This document shows, in pieces, positions 33,287 to 42,000 of a DNA stretch of 46,153 bases. Every line of letters starts with the position of its first letter. The first letter of the stretch is position 1. The position numbers and the translations under genes are program-made. Source of the stretch: Laceyella putida (lineage in GTDB: Bacteria > Bacillota > Bacilli > Thermoactinomycetales > Thermoactinomycetaceae); the NCBI RefSeq assembly GCF_042665195.1, contig NZ_JBHTBW010000057.1, forward strand, positions 1 to 46,153, written 5' to 3'. The notes below the pieces were generated by a model, which worked only from the letters and a program-made list of their open reading frames with translations, searched no databases and had not been told where the DNA came from.

Positions 33287-33399
33287 TTAACCAACCTTAC
33301 TGAGAGATTTGTATCAATATATGTGTACAAGTCGTCGGGCAGAAGCGAAAGTTGCGGGAAGGTCATAAACATGATACGGATTCGCATGGGAGGGATTGG

Positions 33400-33831
33400 A
33401 TGGGGAAGCCGATGAGAATCACACAGTTTGTCTATGGATTGATTTTTTTCTTGGCGGGATTGAATGGATGGGCTGTGTTTTTTGGCTTTTCGCCGTTTTT
33501 GCCGACAAGTCCCGAAGTGATGGCGTTTTTTCGGTATCCTTATCTGTTGTTCACCGAGAAATCGGTTGAGGTGGCAGCCGGCCTGCTGTTGATGTGCAAC
33601 CGGTGGGTGCCGCTGGCCTTGAACATGCTGGCTCCCATTGTGGTGAACATTTTGCTGTTCCATCTGTTTGTCGACGCTTCGTTGTTGCCGTTGGCCATCT
33701 TGATGGCGGCGGGCGAGGCCGTCCTGCTGTGGGCTTGCCGGGATGCGTTTCAAGGGATGCTGGCCCCGACGCATAAGAAAATCCGTATTTTGGCCCTGAA
33801 CAGCCTTCAGGGCTGTTTTTTTGTGCAATAA
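33400..33831 (+). CDS. DoxX-like four-helix membrane protein
   Basis: About 143 residues with four hydrophobic segments (FVYGLIFFLAGLNGWAVFFG, then SVEVAAGLLLMCNRWVPLAL). It resembles DoxX-like proteins seen in Bacteroidetes and Bacilli. ATG 33400 is preferred because GGGAGGG precedes it; ATG 33412 is possible. The coding frame runs straight through the terminator hairpin at 33793, so the last dozen residues (ALNSLQGCFFVQ) may not be original. Confidence 0.7.
   Translation: MGKPMRITQFVYGLIFFLAGLNGWAVFFGFSPFLPTSPEVMAFFRYPYLLFTEKSVEVAAGLLLMCNRWVPLALNMLAPIVVNILLFHLFVDASLLPLAILMAAGEAVLLWACRDAFQGMLAPTHKKIRILALNSLQGCFFVQ
33793..33822 (+). terminator. Terminator inside the end of the DoxX-like gene
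   Basis: GCCCTGAA (33793-33800) pairs with TTCAGGGC (33806-33813) and is followed by TGTTTTTTT. An alternative stem ACAGCC/GGCTGT is mutually exclusive with it. Confidence 0.8.
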
Positions 33832-33915
33832 AACACCACGGCCACGTGATGTTTATAATAGTGTCATTATCCTGATTCATTTAACGGCTGATCTTTAAAT
33901 GCGAGGGGTGCAACG

Positions 33916-33937
33916 AAACGAGACGTTTCCTTTTTGG
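33916..33937 (+). terminator. Small hairpin with T-run
   Basis: GAAACG and CGTTTC enclose AGA and are followed by CTTTTT. No transcript is known to need it; it may be a read-through stop. Confidence 0.35.
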
Positions 33938-33988
33938 CGCGCGATGGAAAACCCGGAATTTCAACAGCTAAGTTAAGATGGAAAATAA

Positions 33989-34017
33989 TTGAAAAATCCC
34001 TCTTTCTGAATTATAAT
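33989..34017 (+). promoter_or_regulatory. Sigma-A promoter of the three-gene small operon
   Basis: TTGAAA (33989-33994), a 17-base spacer and TATAAT (34012-34017) lie about 85 bases before the first start codon. Confidence 0.75.
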
Positions 34018-34102
34018 TCAAGTGTGAAACATATCATATTCGTTATTTCTTTTATTGTTGCAACATAAGTATCGCAATTTCAAAAAAAGAGGAGGATTTT
34101 CA

Positions 34103-34408
34103 GTGTTTATGCTGCATCTGCAAGGCAAGGTTGCACACGTGTTGCCGTTTGTGGGGGAGTTGCAACAGAAGCCGCATGTGTCGGTTGTGGAAGCGGAGAT
34201 GGAAAGGGAAGGGGATCAGGTGGAACTGTCGCTGATGGTTGACCATCAGCCGAGGAAGCGCGTGCGGATCCTCCGACTGCATACCGAATCGGGGCAAGTG
34301 GTTTCCATTCCGTTGTTGGATATGATGCAGGTGGAGTGGGAAGAGGGGAAGCATCTTTTCTGCGGACGGTCGTTTGACATTTTCGGATCATCGGGCGGGG
34401 GAGGGTAA
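34103..34408 (+). CDS. Small protein sharing the C-terminal module of the DUF3970-like gene
   Basis: About 101 residues. GTG 34103 follows GAGGAGG; ATG 34109 is an alternative. The C-terminal block RLHTESGQVVSIPLLDMMQV, ending GRSFDIFG, is clearly related to LHTEDGQMIPIQLLD, then GKSYDIFS, at 18808. The glycine-rich end is probably disordered. The function is unknown. It is the first gene of a tight operon, four bases before the next. Confidence 0.75.
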   Translation: MFMLHLQGKVAHVLPFVGELQQKPHVSVVEAEMEREGDQVELSLMVDHQPRKRVRILRLHTESGQVVSIPLLDMMQVEWEEGKHLFCGRSFDIFGSSGGGG

Positions 34409-34411
34409 GGC

Positions 34412-34642
34412 ATGGCGGAAATCTGTTTCTGGTATGATCGGGAAAAAGCGCGCTTGGTGGTCCGTCATTGCGCCAGTGGAGAAAAGCGCGTGATTCATAA
34501 ACTGCAGCGGATGACTTGGTTTCTCCATACATATGGGATGACATTGGAAGAGGTGGCCAGGCCCCGCTATGGGGAGGATCGGCTGCATCTCTTCAAGCGG
34601 ATGCAAGTGCTTGATCAGTCCGAAGGGTCGAAAGAGGAGTGA
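34412..34642 (+). CDS. Unrecognised 76-residue protein
   Basis: A small basic cytoplasmic protein (CFWYDREKARLVVRHCASG, RMTWFLHTYGMTLEEVAR). It has two cysteines far apart. It is not recognised. It follows the previous gene at four bases, with GGAGGG in the overlap region as ribosome site, so it is part of the operon starting at 34103. Confidence 0.65.
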   Translation: MAEICFWYDREKARLVVRHCASGEKRVIHKLQRMTWFLHTYGMTLEEVARPRYGEDRLHLFKRMQVLDQSEGSKEE

Positions 34643-34649
34643 AGGCAAG

Positions 34650-34946
34650 GTGTTGTTGGTCTCGGCGGTGCTCACTATCCTAGGGGGCTTGGGTTCCGTG
34701 TATTATGTGGAATTTTTGGGCAGATGGGTGGAAGAAGAGCGGGTGGGCAAGAAGGAAGTGAGCCTCAGTGTGTTGGTGGGATTGTGCTTCCATTTCATTG
34801 TGGTGGCCATCGGTTTGGGATTGCAAGCGGCGGGGTCCGTCCGCCCGGAATCGGTGCTGTGGATTTATCATGGCGGTGTGATGCTGTCACTGTGCGCCAG
34901 TGCCGGGGTGGTCATTTGGTTGCGGTTGCGCGGGAAATGGAGTTGA
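34650..34946 (+). CDS. Small membrane protein, third gene of the operon
   Basis: About 98 residues with three hydrophobic segments: LLVSAVLTILGGLGSVYYV, LVGLCFHFIVVAIGLGLQA and GGVMLSLCASAGVVIWLRL. GTG 34650 is taken as the start, seven bases after the previous stop and behind AAGG. The family is not recognised. Confidence 0.65.
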   Translation: MLLVSAVLTILGGLGSVYYVEFLGRWVEEERVGKKEVSLSVLVGLCFHFIVVAIGLGLQAAGSVRPESVLWIYHGGVMLSLCASAGVVIWLRLRGKWS

Positions 34947-35125
34947 CAACGGCGATCGGGCAAGTGGCCCAACCGACGGTCCCGCGGATGGGTTTCTCCG
35001 GTTAATGTTTGTTCACAATTTGGTCACAGGCGGTTAAGAAAGATTTAATCTCTGTTTATCCGGTGTTTATGGCTGTGCGCTAAGATTTGACATGGATGCG
35101 AGATCGAAAGGAGAGACAAAGAAGA

Positions 35126-35506
35126 ATGAAATTGGAAGCAGCTTACGGTCCATTGTTCCTGCGGATTGGACTGGGTCTGATCTTTATCGTTCATGGTGCG
35201 CAGAAGTTGATGGGCATGGAACAGACCATCGGCTTTTTCGGCAGCGTCGGAATTCCCGCCGCCTCCCTCACCGCGTATGTCGTGGCCGGTGTGGAAGTGC
35301 TGATCGGCATTGCCTTTATCCTGGGTCTGTTCACTTCCATCGCCTCGGTTTTGGCCGCAGTGGTGATGGCGGGAGCCATTTTGTTTGTGAAAGGATCGAA
35401 AGGGTTCGCCGGAGGGTATGAGTTTGACCTGTTGATCCTGCTCACGGCCTTATCCCTGCTCTTCACGGGGCCCGGGGCGCTCAGGATGCCCATCGGCAAG
35501 AACTGA
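35126..35506 (+). CDS. DoxX-family membrane protein, second copy
   Basis: A 126-residue paralogue of the protein at 21608, with LFLRIGLGLIFIVHGAQKLM, GIPAASLTAYVVAGVEVLIG and a C-terminal helix before GALRMPIGKN. ATG 35126 follows AAAGGAG. Upstream, two TCACA units 12 bases apart (about 35014-35030) could be a regulator site, though this is weak. Its role is uncertain, as for the other copy. Confidence 0.85.
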   Translation: MKLEAAYGPLFLRIGLGLIFIVHGAQKLMGMEQTIGFFGSVGIPAASLTAYVVAGVEVLIGIAFILGLFTSIASVLAAVVMAGAILFVKGSKGFAGGYEFDLLILLTALSLLFTGPGALRMPIGKN

Positions 35507-35553
35507 GTCATCGTTTCCCTCTCCTGATGCCTGTTGAATCGACACCGCGATGG

Positions 35554-35590
35554 AGCCTTAAGGGTCTTGTGATCCTTGGGGCTTTTTTTG
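35554..35590 (+). terminator. Terminator of the second DoxX gene
   Basis: AGCCTTAAGG (35554-35563) pairs with CCTTGGGGCT (35574-35583) through two G-T pairs, then TTTTTT. Confidence 0.8.
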
Positions 35591-35617
35591 AGCTGCGAAT
35601 TTTTGTTGTTTTTCAAA

Positions 35618-35790
35618 GTCTGTTGCTGAAGCTCATGCCATTGGGAACGGGGGTAATATTTCCACTCTCTACACTTGGGCATATCCAGCTTCGAGTGATC
35701 CTAACCGCAATTCCGCGTATGTGTCCAAAGCATCTATGGCCCTATGGTCCGTGGCAAGGGATTGGGGAGAATATTTCTTCTCTTTCCCCT
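35618..35790 (+). pseudogene. Decayed gene fragment, unrecognised
   Basis: One frame reads HAIGNGGNISTLYTWAYPA, then RNSAYVSKASMALWSVARDW. This looks protein-like but has no start codon and soon drifts into low-quality sequence. The rest of 35591-35919 also shows no intact gene. I cannot name the parent family. Confidence 0.35.
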
Positions 35791-35919
35791 TTTTTCTTAT
35801 ATGGGGTGGATGTAGCGAACGTCGATTTTGGCATCATCTGCCCAAGAAAGGGCGGCAAAATCGGTCGATGCTACCACTACCCGCAAATGGATGCGATGAT
35901 GCACCATAAAGGAAAATAG

Positions 35920-35948
35920 TTGACGAACAATTCTAAATCAATTACAAT
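35920..35948 (+). promoter_or_regulatory. Promoter of the met operon
   Basis: TTGACG (35920-35925), a 17-base spacer and TACAAT (35943-35948) lie directly before the S-box leader. Confidence 0.75.
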
Positions 35949-35974
35949 AAAGTAGATCGAAATACTATGGATTT

Positions 35975-36138
35975 TCTCTTATCCAGAGTGGCGGAGGGAC
36001 TGGCCCGATGATGCCCGGCAACCCTGGTATTTATACCGAAAGGTGCTAATTCCTGTAGGGATTTTTTGTCTCTAGAAGATAAGAGGAGGGCAATGTATAT
36101 CAAAGTCTCTTCTCTGGATAAGGGGAGGAGGCTTTTTT
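35975..36138 (+). ncRNA. S-box (SAM-I) riboswitch with terminator
   Basis: The conserved SAM-I core is visible: CAGAGTGGCGGAGGGACTGG, CCCGATGATGCCCGGCAACC and GAAAGGTGCTAATTCCTG. Helix P1 is CTCTTATC (35975-35982) with GATAAGAG (36078-36085). A terminator stem AGTCTCTTCTCT (36104-36115) with AGGGGAGGAGGCT (36121-36133) and a T-run follows. High SAM should end transcription before metY. Confidence 0.95.
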
Positions 36139-36170
36139 ATATCGTTGAATTTTACAATGGGAGGAAAAAA

Positions 36171-37462
36171 ATGAGCGATCAAAAAAATTACGTCTTGAAA
36201 CCATTTCGGTACACGGTGGACAGGTTCCTGATCCAACTTCTAATTCGCGCGCCGTTCCTATTTATCAAACGACGTCTTATGTTTTTAATGATGCCGAGCA
36301 TGCTGCGAATTTATTTGCATTAAAGGAATTCGGAAACATTTATACACGAATTATGAACCCGACGCAAGATGTATTTGAAAAAAGGGTAGCTGAATTAGAA
36401 GGCGGTGTAGGCGCACTCGCTACTAGTTCGGGTCAATCAGCGATCACCTATTCGATTTTGAACATTGCAAAAGCGGGAGATGAAATCGTCTCATCAAGTC
36501 ATTTGTATGGGGGAACGTATAACTTGTTCCGCCACACTTTGGCAAAATTGGGCATTTCGGTAAAATTCGTTGACCAAACAAATCCGGAAAATTTCCGCAA
36601 CGCCATCACGGATAAAACAAAGGCAGTTTTTGCCGAAATAATCGGGAATCCCCATTTAGATGTTTTAGATATTGAAGCGGTCGCAAAAGTGGCCCATGAA
36701 GCTGGGATTCCGTTAATTGTAGACAACACCTTTGCTACTCCTTATCTTTGCCGCCCATTTGAATTTGGTGCTGACATTATTGTCCATTCTGCAACGAAGT
36801 TTATTGGAGGACATGGAACCACCATTGGCGGAATTATCGTCGATTCTGGCAAATTTGATTGGACGAACGGGAAATTTCCAGATTTGACCGAACCTGATCC
36901 AAGTTATCATGGGGTTAGTTATACGGAAGCAGTAGGATCTCTTGCCTATATCATTAAAGCTCGTGTCCAACTGCTTCGCGACCTGGGTGCTGCCATATCT
37001 CTTTTTAATTCATTCTTGTTTCTTCAAGGATTAGAAACGCTTCATCTGAGAATGCAACGCCACAGCGAAAACGCGCTAAAAGTTGCAGAATATTTGAATT
37101 AGCACGAATTGGTTGAATGGGTCAACCACCCTGGTTTAGAAAGTCATTCTTCCTTTGAAAAAGCGCAAAAATATTTGCCAAAAGGACAAGGAGCCATCTT
37201 TACCTTTGGAATTAAAGGCGGATTGGAATCTGGGAAGAAATTCATAGAAAACCTGACACTGTTTTCTCATTTAGCCAATGTGGGCGATGCGAAGTCATTG
37301 GTGATTCATCCAGCGAGCACGACTCATCAACAGCTAACCGAAGAGGAGCAAAGAGCTTCAGGGGTTACTCCTGAACTGATTCGTTTATCCATTGGTATTG
37401 AAGCGGTTGAAGACATCATTCAAGATCTGGAGCAGGCACTGGTGAAAAGTCAAAGCGTGTAG
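36171..37462 (+). pseudogene. metY: O-acetylhomoserine sulfhydrylase-like gene, broken
   Basis: A PLP enzyme of the Cys/Met metabolism family that makes homocysteine from O-acylhomoserine. ATG 36171 has GGGAGG upstream. The frame breaks at seven A (36181-36187); one more A restores LRLETISVHGGQVPDP. The body then runs cleanly through FGNIYTRIMNPTQDVFEKR, the PLP lysine in VHSATKFIGGHG, and on to EYLN, where TAG (37100-37102) interrupts it. After the stop the same frame continues to the normal C-terminus at 37462 (HELVEWVNHPGL). One indel plus one nonsense codon make true inactivation likely, unless assembly is poor. Confidence 0.88.
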
Positions 37463-37504
37463 CTATGGATATGGGCTTCAACAATAAAATAAAGAAAGGG
37501 GTGA

Positions 37505-38480
37505 ATGACAGTGCCTATCAAAATACCAGATAAGCTACCAGTAAATGAAATTCTCAATAATGAAAATATTTTTGTCATAGATGAAAGGCGTGCCTTTCAT
37601 CAAGATATTCGCCCGCTTAGAATGGTTATTCTAAATTTGATGCCAACCAAAATTGAAACGGAGACACAACTCCTTCGTTTGCTCGGGAATTCACCCCTAC
37701 AAATTGAAATTAGTTTCATCTATCCAACAACCCATACCTCCAAAAACACACCAGCAAAACATCTATCAACATTTTATAAAACATTTGATGAGATCAGGCA
37801 TCAAAAATATGATGGAATGATTATTACAGGAGCTCCTGTAGAACACCTGGAATACGAAAAGGTGGACTACTGGGAAGAATTGAAGCGAATAATGGATTGG
37901 AAAATAAAAAATGTTACTTCAACTTTTCATATTTGTTGGGGCGCTCAGGCCGCTCTTTACCATCATTACGGTATTCCAAAGTATCCTTTAAAGGAAAAAA
38001 AAACTGTTTGGTGTGTTCCCACATACGATTACCAAGATAAATACCAAACTGCTTCGTGGCTTTGACGACTATTTCTTTGTTCCGCAATCCCGTCATACCG
38101 ATATCCGCAAAGAAGATATCGAAAAAATAGGAGATTTGGAGATTTTATCTGAATCTGAAGAGGCGGGTATTTTCATTGTTATCAGTAAAAATGGTCGCCA
38201 AATATTTGTGACAGGACATGCTGAATACGACAGATTCACATTAAAGAATGAATACGATCGTGATATCAAGAGAGGCTTAGATATCAACATACCAAAAAAT
38301 TATTTCCCAGATGATGATCCGACCCAAGTTCCTGTTCAAACGTGGCGAGCGCATGCGCACTTATTGTTTTCTAACTGGTTAAACTATTACGTATATCAAG
38401 AAACTCCTTATGATTTAAAAAATAGAATAATTGAGATAGAATGGGGTAATGCCCGACCCATGATATCGAGATCGTCTTGA
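37505..38480 (+). pseudogene. metA: Homoserine O-acyltransferase (MetA), frameshifted
   Basis: Activates homoserine by acylation, the step before metY. ATG 37505 follows AAAGGGGTG. RPLRMVILNLMPTKIETE and the nucleophile motif FHICWGAQAALYHHYG are intact. The frame breaks at nine A (37995-38003); with eight A it reads FGVFPHTITKINTKLLRGF and on to LNYYVYQETPYDL. The 3' end also reads past the expected stop, and one fewer A in the run near 38421 would give a normal end. AT-rich codon use differs from flanking genes, suggesting transfer from a low-GC donor. Confidence 0.85.
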
Positions 38481-38564
38481 TGGAATCGCCACGGGAAAGC
38501 TGGGTATCCGGCTTGCCGGAAAGCAGTTGCGTTTGGAATATGCTGTGTGTGTATAAAGACCCCA

Positions 38565-38604
38565 AGCGGTTAGCCTCTATCGGGAGGGCTAACCGCTCGT
38601 TTTT
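38565..38604 (+). terminator. Terminator after metA
   Basis: AGCGGTTAGCC (38565-38575) is an exact partner of GGCTAACCGCT (38587-38597), followed by CGTTTTT. Confidence 0.85.
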
Positions 38605-38666
38605 CATAGGCATATCTACTCATAAGTATTCTTTAATTTTAAAAGTAATGTTACTGATTCGTGAAG

Positions 38667-38724
38667 ACACCTCTTTTCGGATTTGGTTGACGTTTAACCA
38701 TGAGATTACGAGGTGTTTTTTTCT
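38667..38724 (+). terminator. Second terminator-like structure
   Basis: ACACCTC (38667-38673) pairs with GAGGTGT (38710-38716) and encloses TGGTT/AACCA; a seven-T run follows. Bases 38725-38939 beyond it are very AT-rich and hold no gene, apart from a small CATTCC/GGAATG hairpin near 38855-38870. Confidence 0.6.
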
Positions 38725-38939
38725 TTTTTGATAATCAATTCCTATAAAAGGTATATAACCAACGCGCTTTTGTTAGAAAATTATAATAATTATATATTGG
38801 ATATTTAAATATATATTTTATATTTTGTGTGATTGAAAATAGGGCGTAGATCATTCCCTGTTCGGAATGTTAGAAGGGAAGATGAAGTAAATCATTACCA
38901 ATCATATAGTTTATCAGCTTTAAATATATTTATTTCTAC

Positions 38940-38968
38940 TTGTCAAAAAATAGACAAATAATTATCAT
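38940..38968 (+). promoter_or_regulatory. Promoter of the RHS gene
   Basis: TTGTCA (38940-38945) and TATCAT (38963-38968) are 17 bases apart. TTGTC and GACAA (38940-38957) also form a small dyad that may be a regulator site. Confidence 0.55.
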
Positions 38969-39029
38969 AAATTTGTTATGAAACAATCATATAAAAGAAA
39001 TCCTTTAACTTTTATAAGGAGGAGTGCAC

Positions 39030-42000
39030 ATGAAGGTTGGCAGGTGGCTGAAGAGGATCTTCGCCTCTTTTGTTGCTTTGGCGCTTGTGGTCACCACTGT
39101 TCCGATGGATGGATTGGTAACGGAGCAGACCCAAGCGGCGCAACCCGAAAAGGTGGGGCGCAAAAAAGATGATCCACGGAAGAATGTGAAAAAGGTGCAC
39201 GAGGTGAAGGAAAAGCGCACCGAAAACTCCAAAACGTGGAGAAACAACGACTTGTCCGAAACGGTGGAGATCTTTAACCATCCCGTTTTCTACCAAGAAG
39301 AAGGGAAAAAAGAATGGAAAGAGATTGACAACCGGATTGCGGCCGAAGTGAAGGACAGCAAAGAAAAGGGAGCGTTCAAGTTCCAGAATAAAGCGAATCG
39401 CTTCACTCTTCTGTTCGCAGAACGGGCGGACAAGGACCTCTTCAAGCTGAAAGAAGGCAACGACTGGCTCTCCTACTCCATCGTCGGTGCGAAGGATGCT
39501 GTAGGGAAAGTCAAAAATAAAGAGTCGGAGATCTTGTATGAGGATGTCCTGAAAGACACCGATGTGCGCATCAAGGTGCGCCATTACGGGGCCAAAGAAG
39601 ACATCGTCTTCAAGAAGAAGCCCGCGTTTGACGAGATCGCCTATGAGGTGAAAACCAACTTGGTCGCGGAATTGAAGGACCAAGCGGTGATCTTCAAAGA
39701 CAAGAAGGGCGGGAAAGAGGTATGGCGCTTCGAACCGCCGTATCTGCGCGATGCGCGTGACGTGGATTCTTACAAAAACAAGGTGGAATTGACGGAAGAA
39801 AAAGGGAAATACCTTGTCAAGGTCCAACTGGATCGCGCCTTTTTGGACGACGAGAAGACCGAATACCCCGTCGTATTGGACCCCACCATCAAAGTGGGCG
39901 GGACGTCGACCACCACTTCCGACGTCTATGTCAACAATGGTACATATGGCGGCAACAACCACGGCTTGGAGGACGAGCTGCGGACCGGGTACGCGCCGGA
40001 TGTGGGTGACCATCGCTCGTACATCAAGTTTGGCAGCGGCATGCCGAGCCTGAATGGCGGTTTGTTGACCAACGCCAAGTTCTATATCTATAAGTTTTTT
40101 GAGCCAAGCAGTATAGATACCAGCATCCGCATTCACCGCGCGGCGGGAAGCTGGACAAGCACCAGCCTTATCTGGAACGGGCAGCCGGGTTCTAGTGGGT
40201 CCTACACGACGAAGTCTTTTCCAAGAGGGACACCAAACGGCTGGTATAACTGGGATGTGACCAGTTTGGTGAATTGGTGGTATGACAATCCGTCCCAATA
40301 CCACGGACTCATCATGATCGACGATAAAGAAGCATATACCGCAACGAATAAAACGGGTACCTACCGCAAGTTCTACTCCAGTGATTACGGCACGGGCGGC
40401 CCTTACGCGCCAAGGTTGGAAGTCACTTACTCGCCAAAACCGGGCGCGCCGACAGGCACCGCCGTTGGGTTGGGCAGCGGAACTTCCCAAGGATATGTCA
40501 ACTTAAGCTGGCAAGCCGTACCGGGGGCGACCGGCTACAAAGTGTGGATCTACAACGGGAAAGAATATGAAGCCTTTGACGTGGGAAACACCACCAGCTG
40601 GACATCCAAAGGCAAGAAGATTTGGCCAACTGCGGCGCAAATCGCCCAAGGGATCTACACCTTCCGGCGCGACAACACGGGAACGGAATTGGCGGATGAT
40701 CCGCGCCCATTGTACACCAAAGCCTATGATGCCGCGATCCAAGCGGGGTGGACGCCGGGCAACCAATTCACGGATTACCGCACACGACTGAACTATGCGT
40801 TCCGCGTAACGGCGTACAACTCCATGGGTGAAACGGCAAAGTCTGACGCATTGGTGCAGACGATTGACGATCAGACCAAGCCGACCAAACCAGGCACGCC
40901 AACGGTGGCCAACCAGCGCAATGACCAGTTCACCATCAGCTGGCCGGCATCGTCGGACACCATCTCCGGTGTGCAGAAGTATCAAGTGTTCATGGGAACG
41001 GCGCCAGGCCAATACAACTTGGTGAATGGCGCGGAAGTCACGACGGCGAGTTACACGCACCCCACTCCGGTCGACCCGCGCACCAAATATTACTTCAAAG
41101 TTCGAGCGATCGACGGCAAAGGGAATGTCTCAGCGGACTCGACAGAAGGCTCGGAAACTGCTTACCGCCAGTTGGATGCGAGCATCGTCTCCTACTCCAT
41201 TCCCAGCCCATTGGAAGTTGGGGAAGACACCAAAGTCACCATCACGGTGCGAAATGAAGGGATCGAAGCCTGGACCAAAGCGAAAAACATCATGCTGGGT
41301 TCCGTCCATGATCCTGATCATTTCACCAATGCCAACACCCGGTTGGAATTGAGCGACACCGATTCGATCGAACGGGGCCAAACGAAGACCTTTACCGTCA
41401 CCTTTAACGGCGGCACCGCACCGGGCCTTTTCAACACCCAGTGGAAGATGCTGAAGGTGGGAACGGGCTGGTTTGGGGATACCTTGACCCAGGACGTTCC
41501 GGTGCTGGATACCGAACCGCCCGATGCGGCGATTGTCATCAACAACGGCAGAACGTTCACCAACAATCCGGACGTCACCTTGTCGTTGAAGGCGAAAGAC
41601 TTGTCCGGCGGCGCGATCGAGCAGAAGCTGAAAAACGAAGCCGATGCCGCGTATGGGCCATATGAGCCATACACCGCGACGAAGAATTGGAGACTGTCTG
41701 ACGGCAACGGGGACAAAACGGTCAGCGTCGTCTTCAAGGACGCGTCCGGCAACGAATCGACGCCGGCTTCCGCTTCGATTCAACTGGACACCAACTATCC
41801 GACGGCGGGTCTCATTTCGCCAACCGAACTGGAGTATGTCAGCAGCACCACTGACATCAAAGGTTCGGCGACGGACAGCGACCTGAAAGAATACTCCCTT
41901 TCTTACGGGGAAGGGGACAGCCCGACCAGCTGGACGGTGTTCCATACCAGCACAACGCCAGTGTCGAACGGCATTCTGGGCACCTGGAACCCGGACGGCA

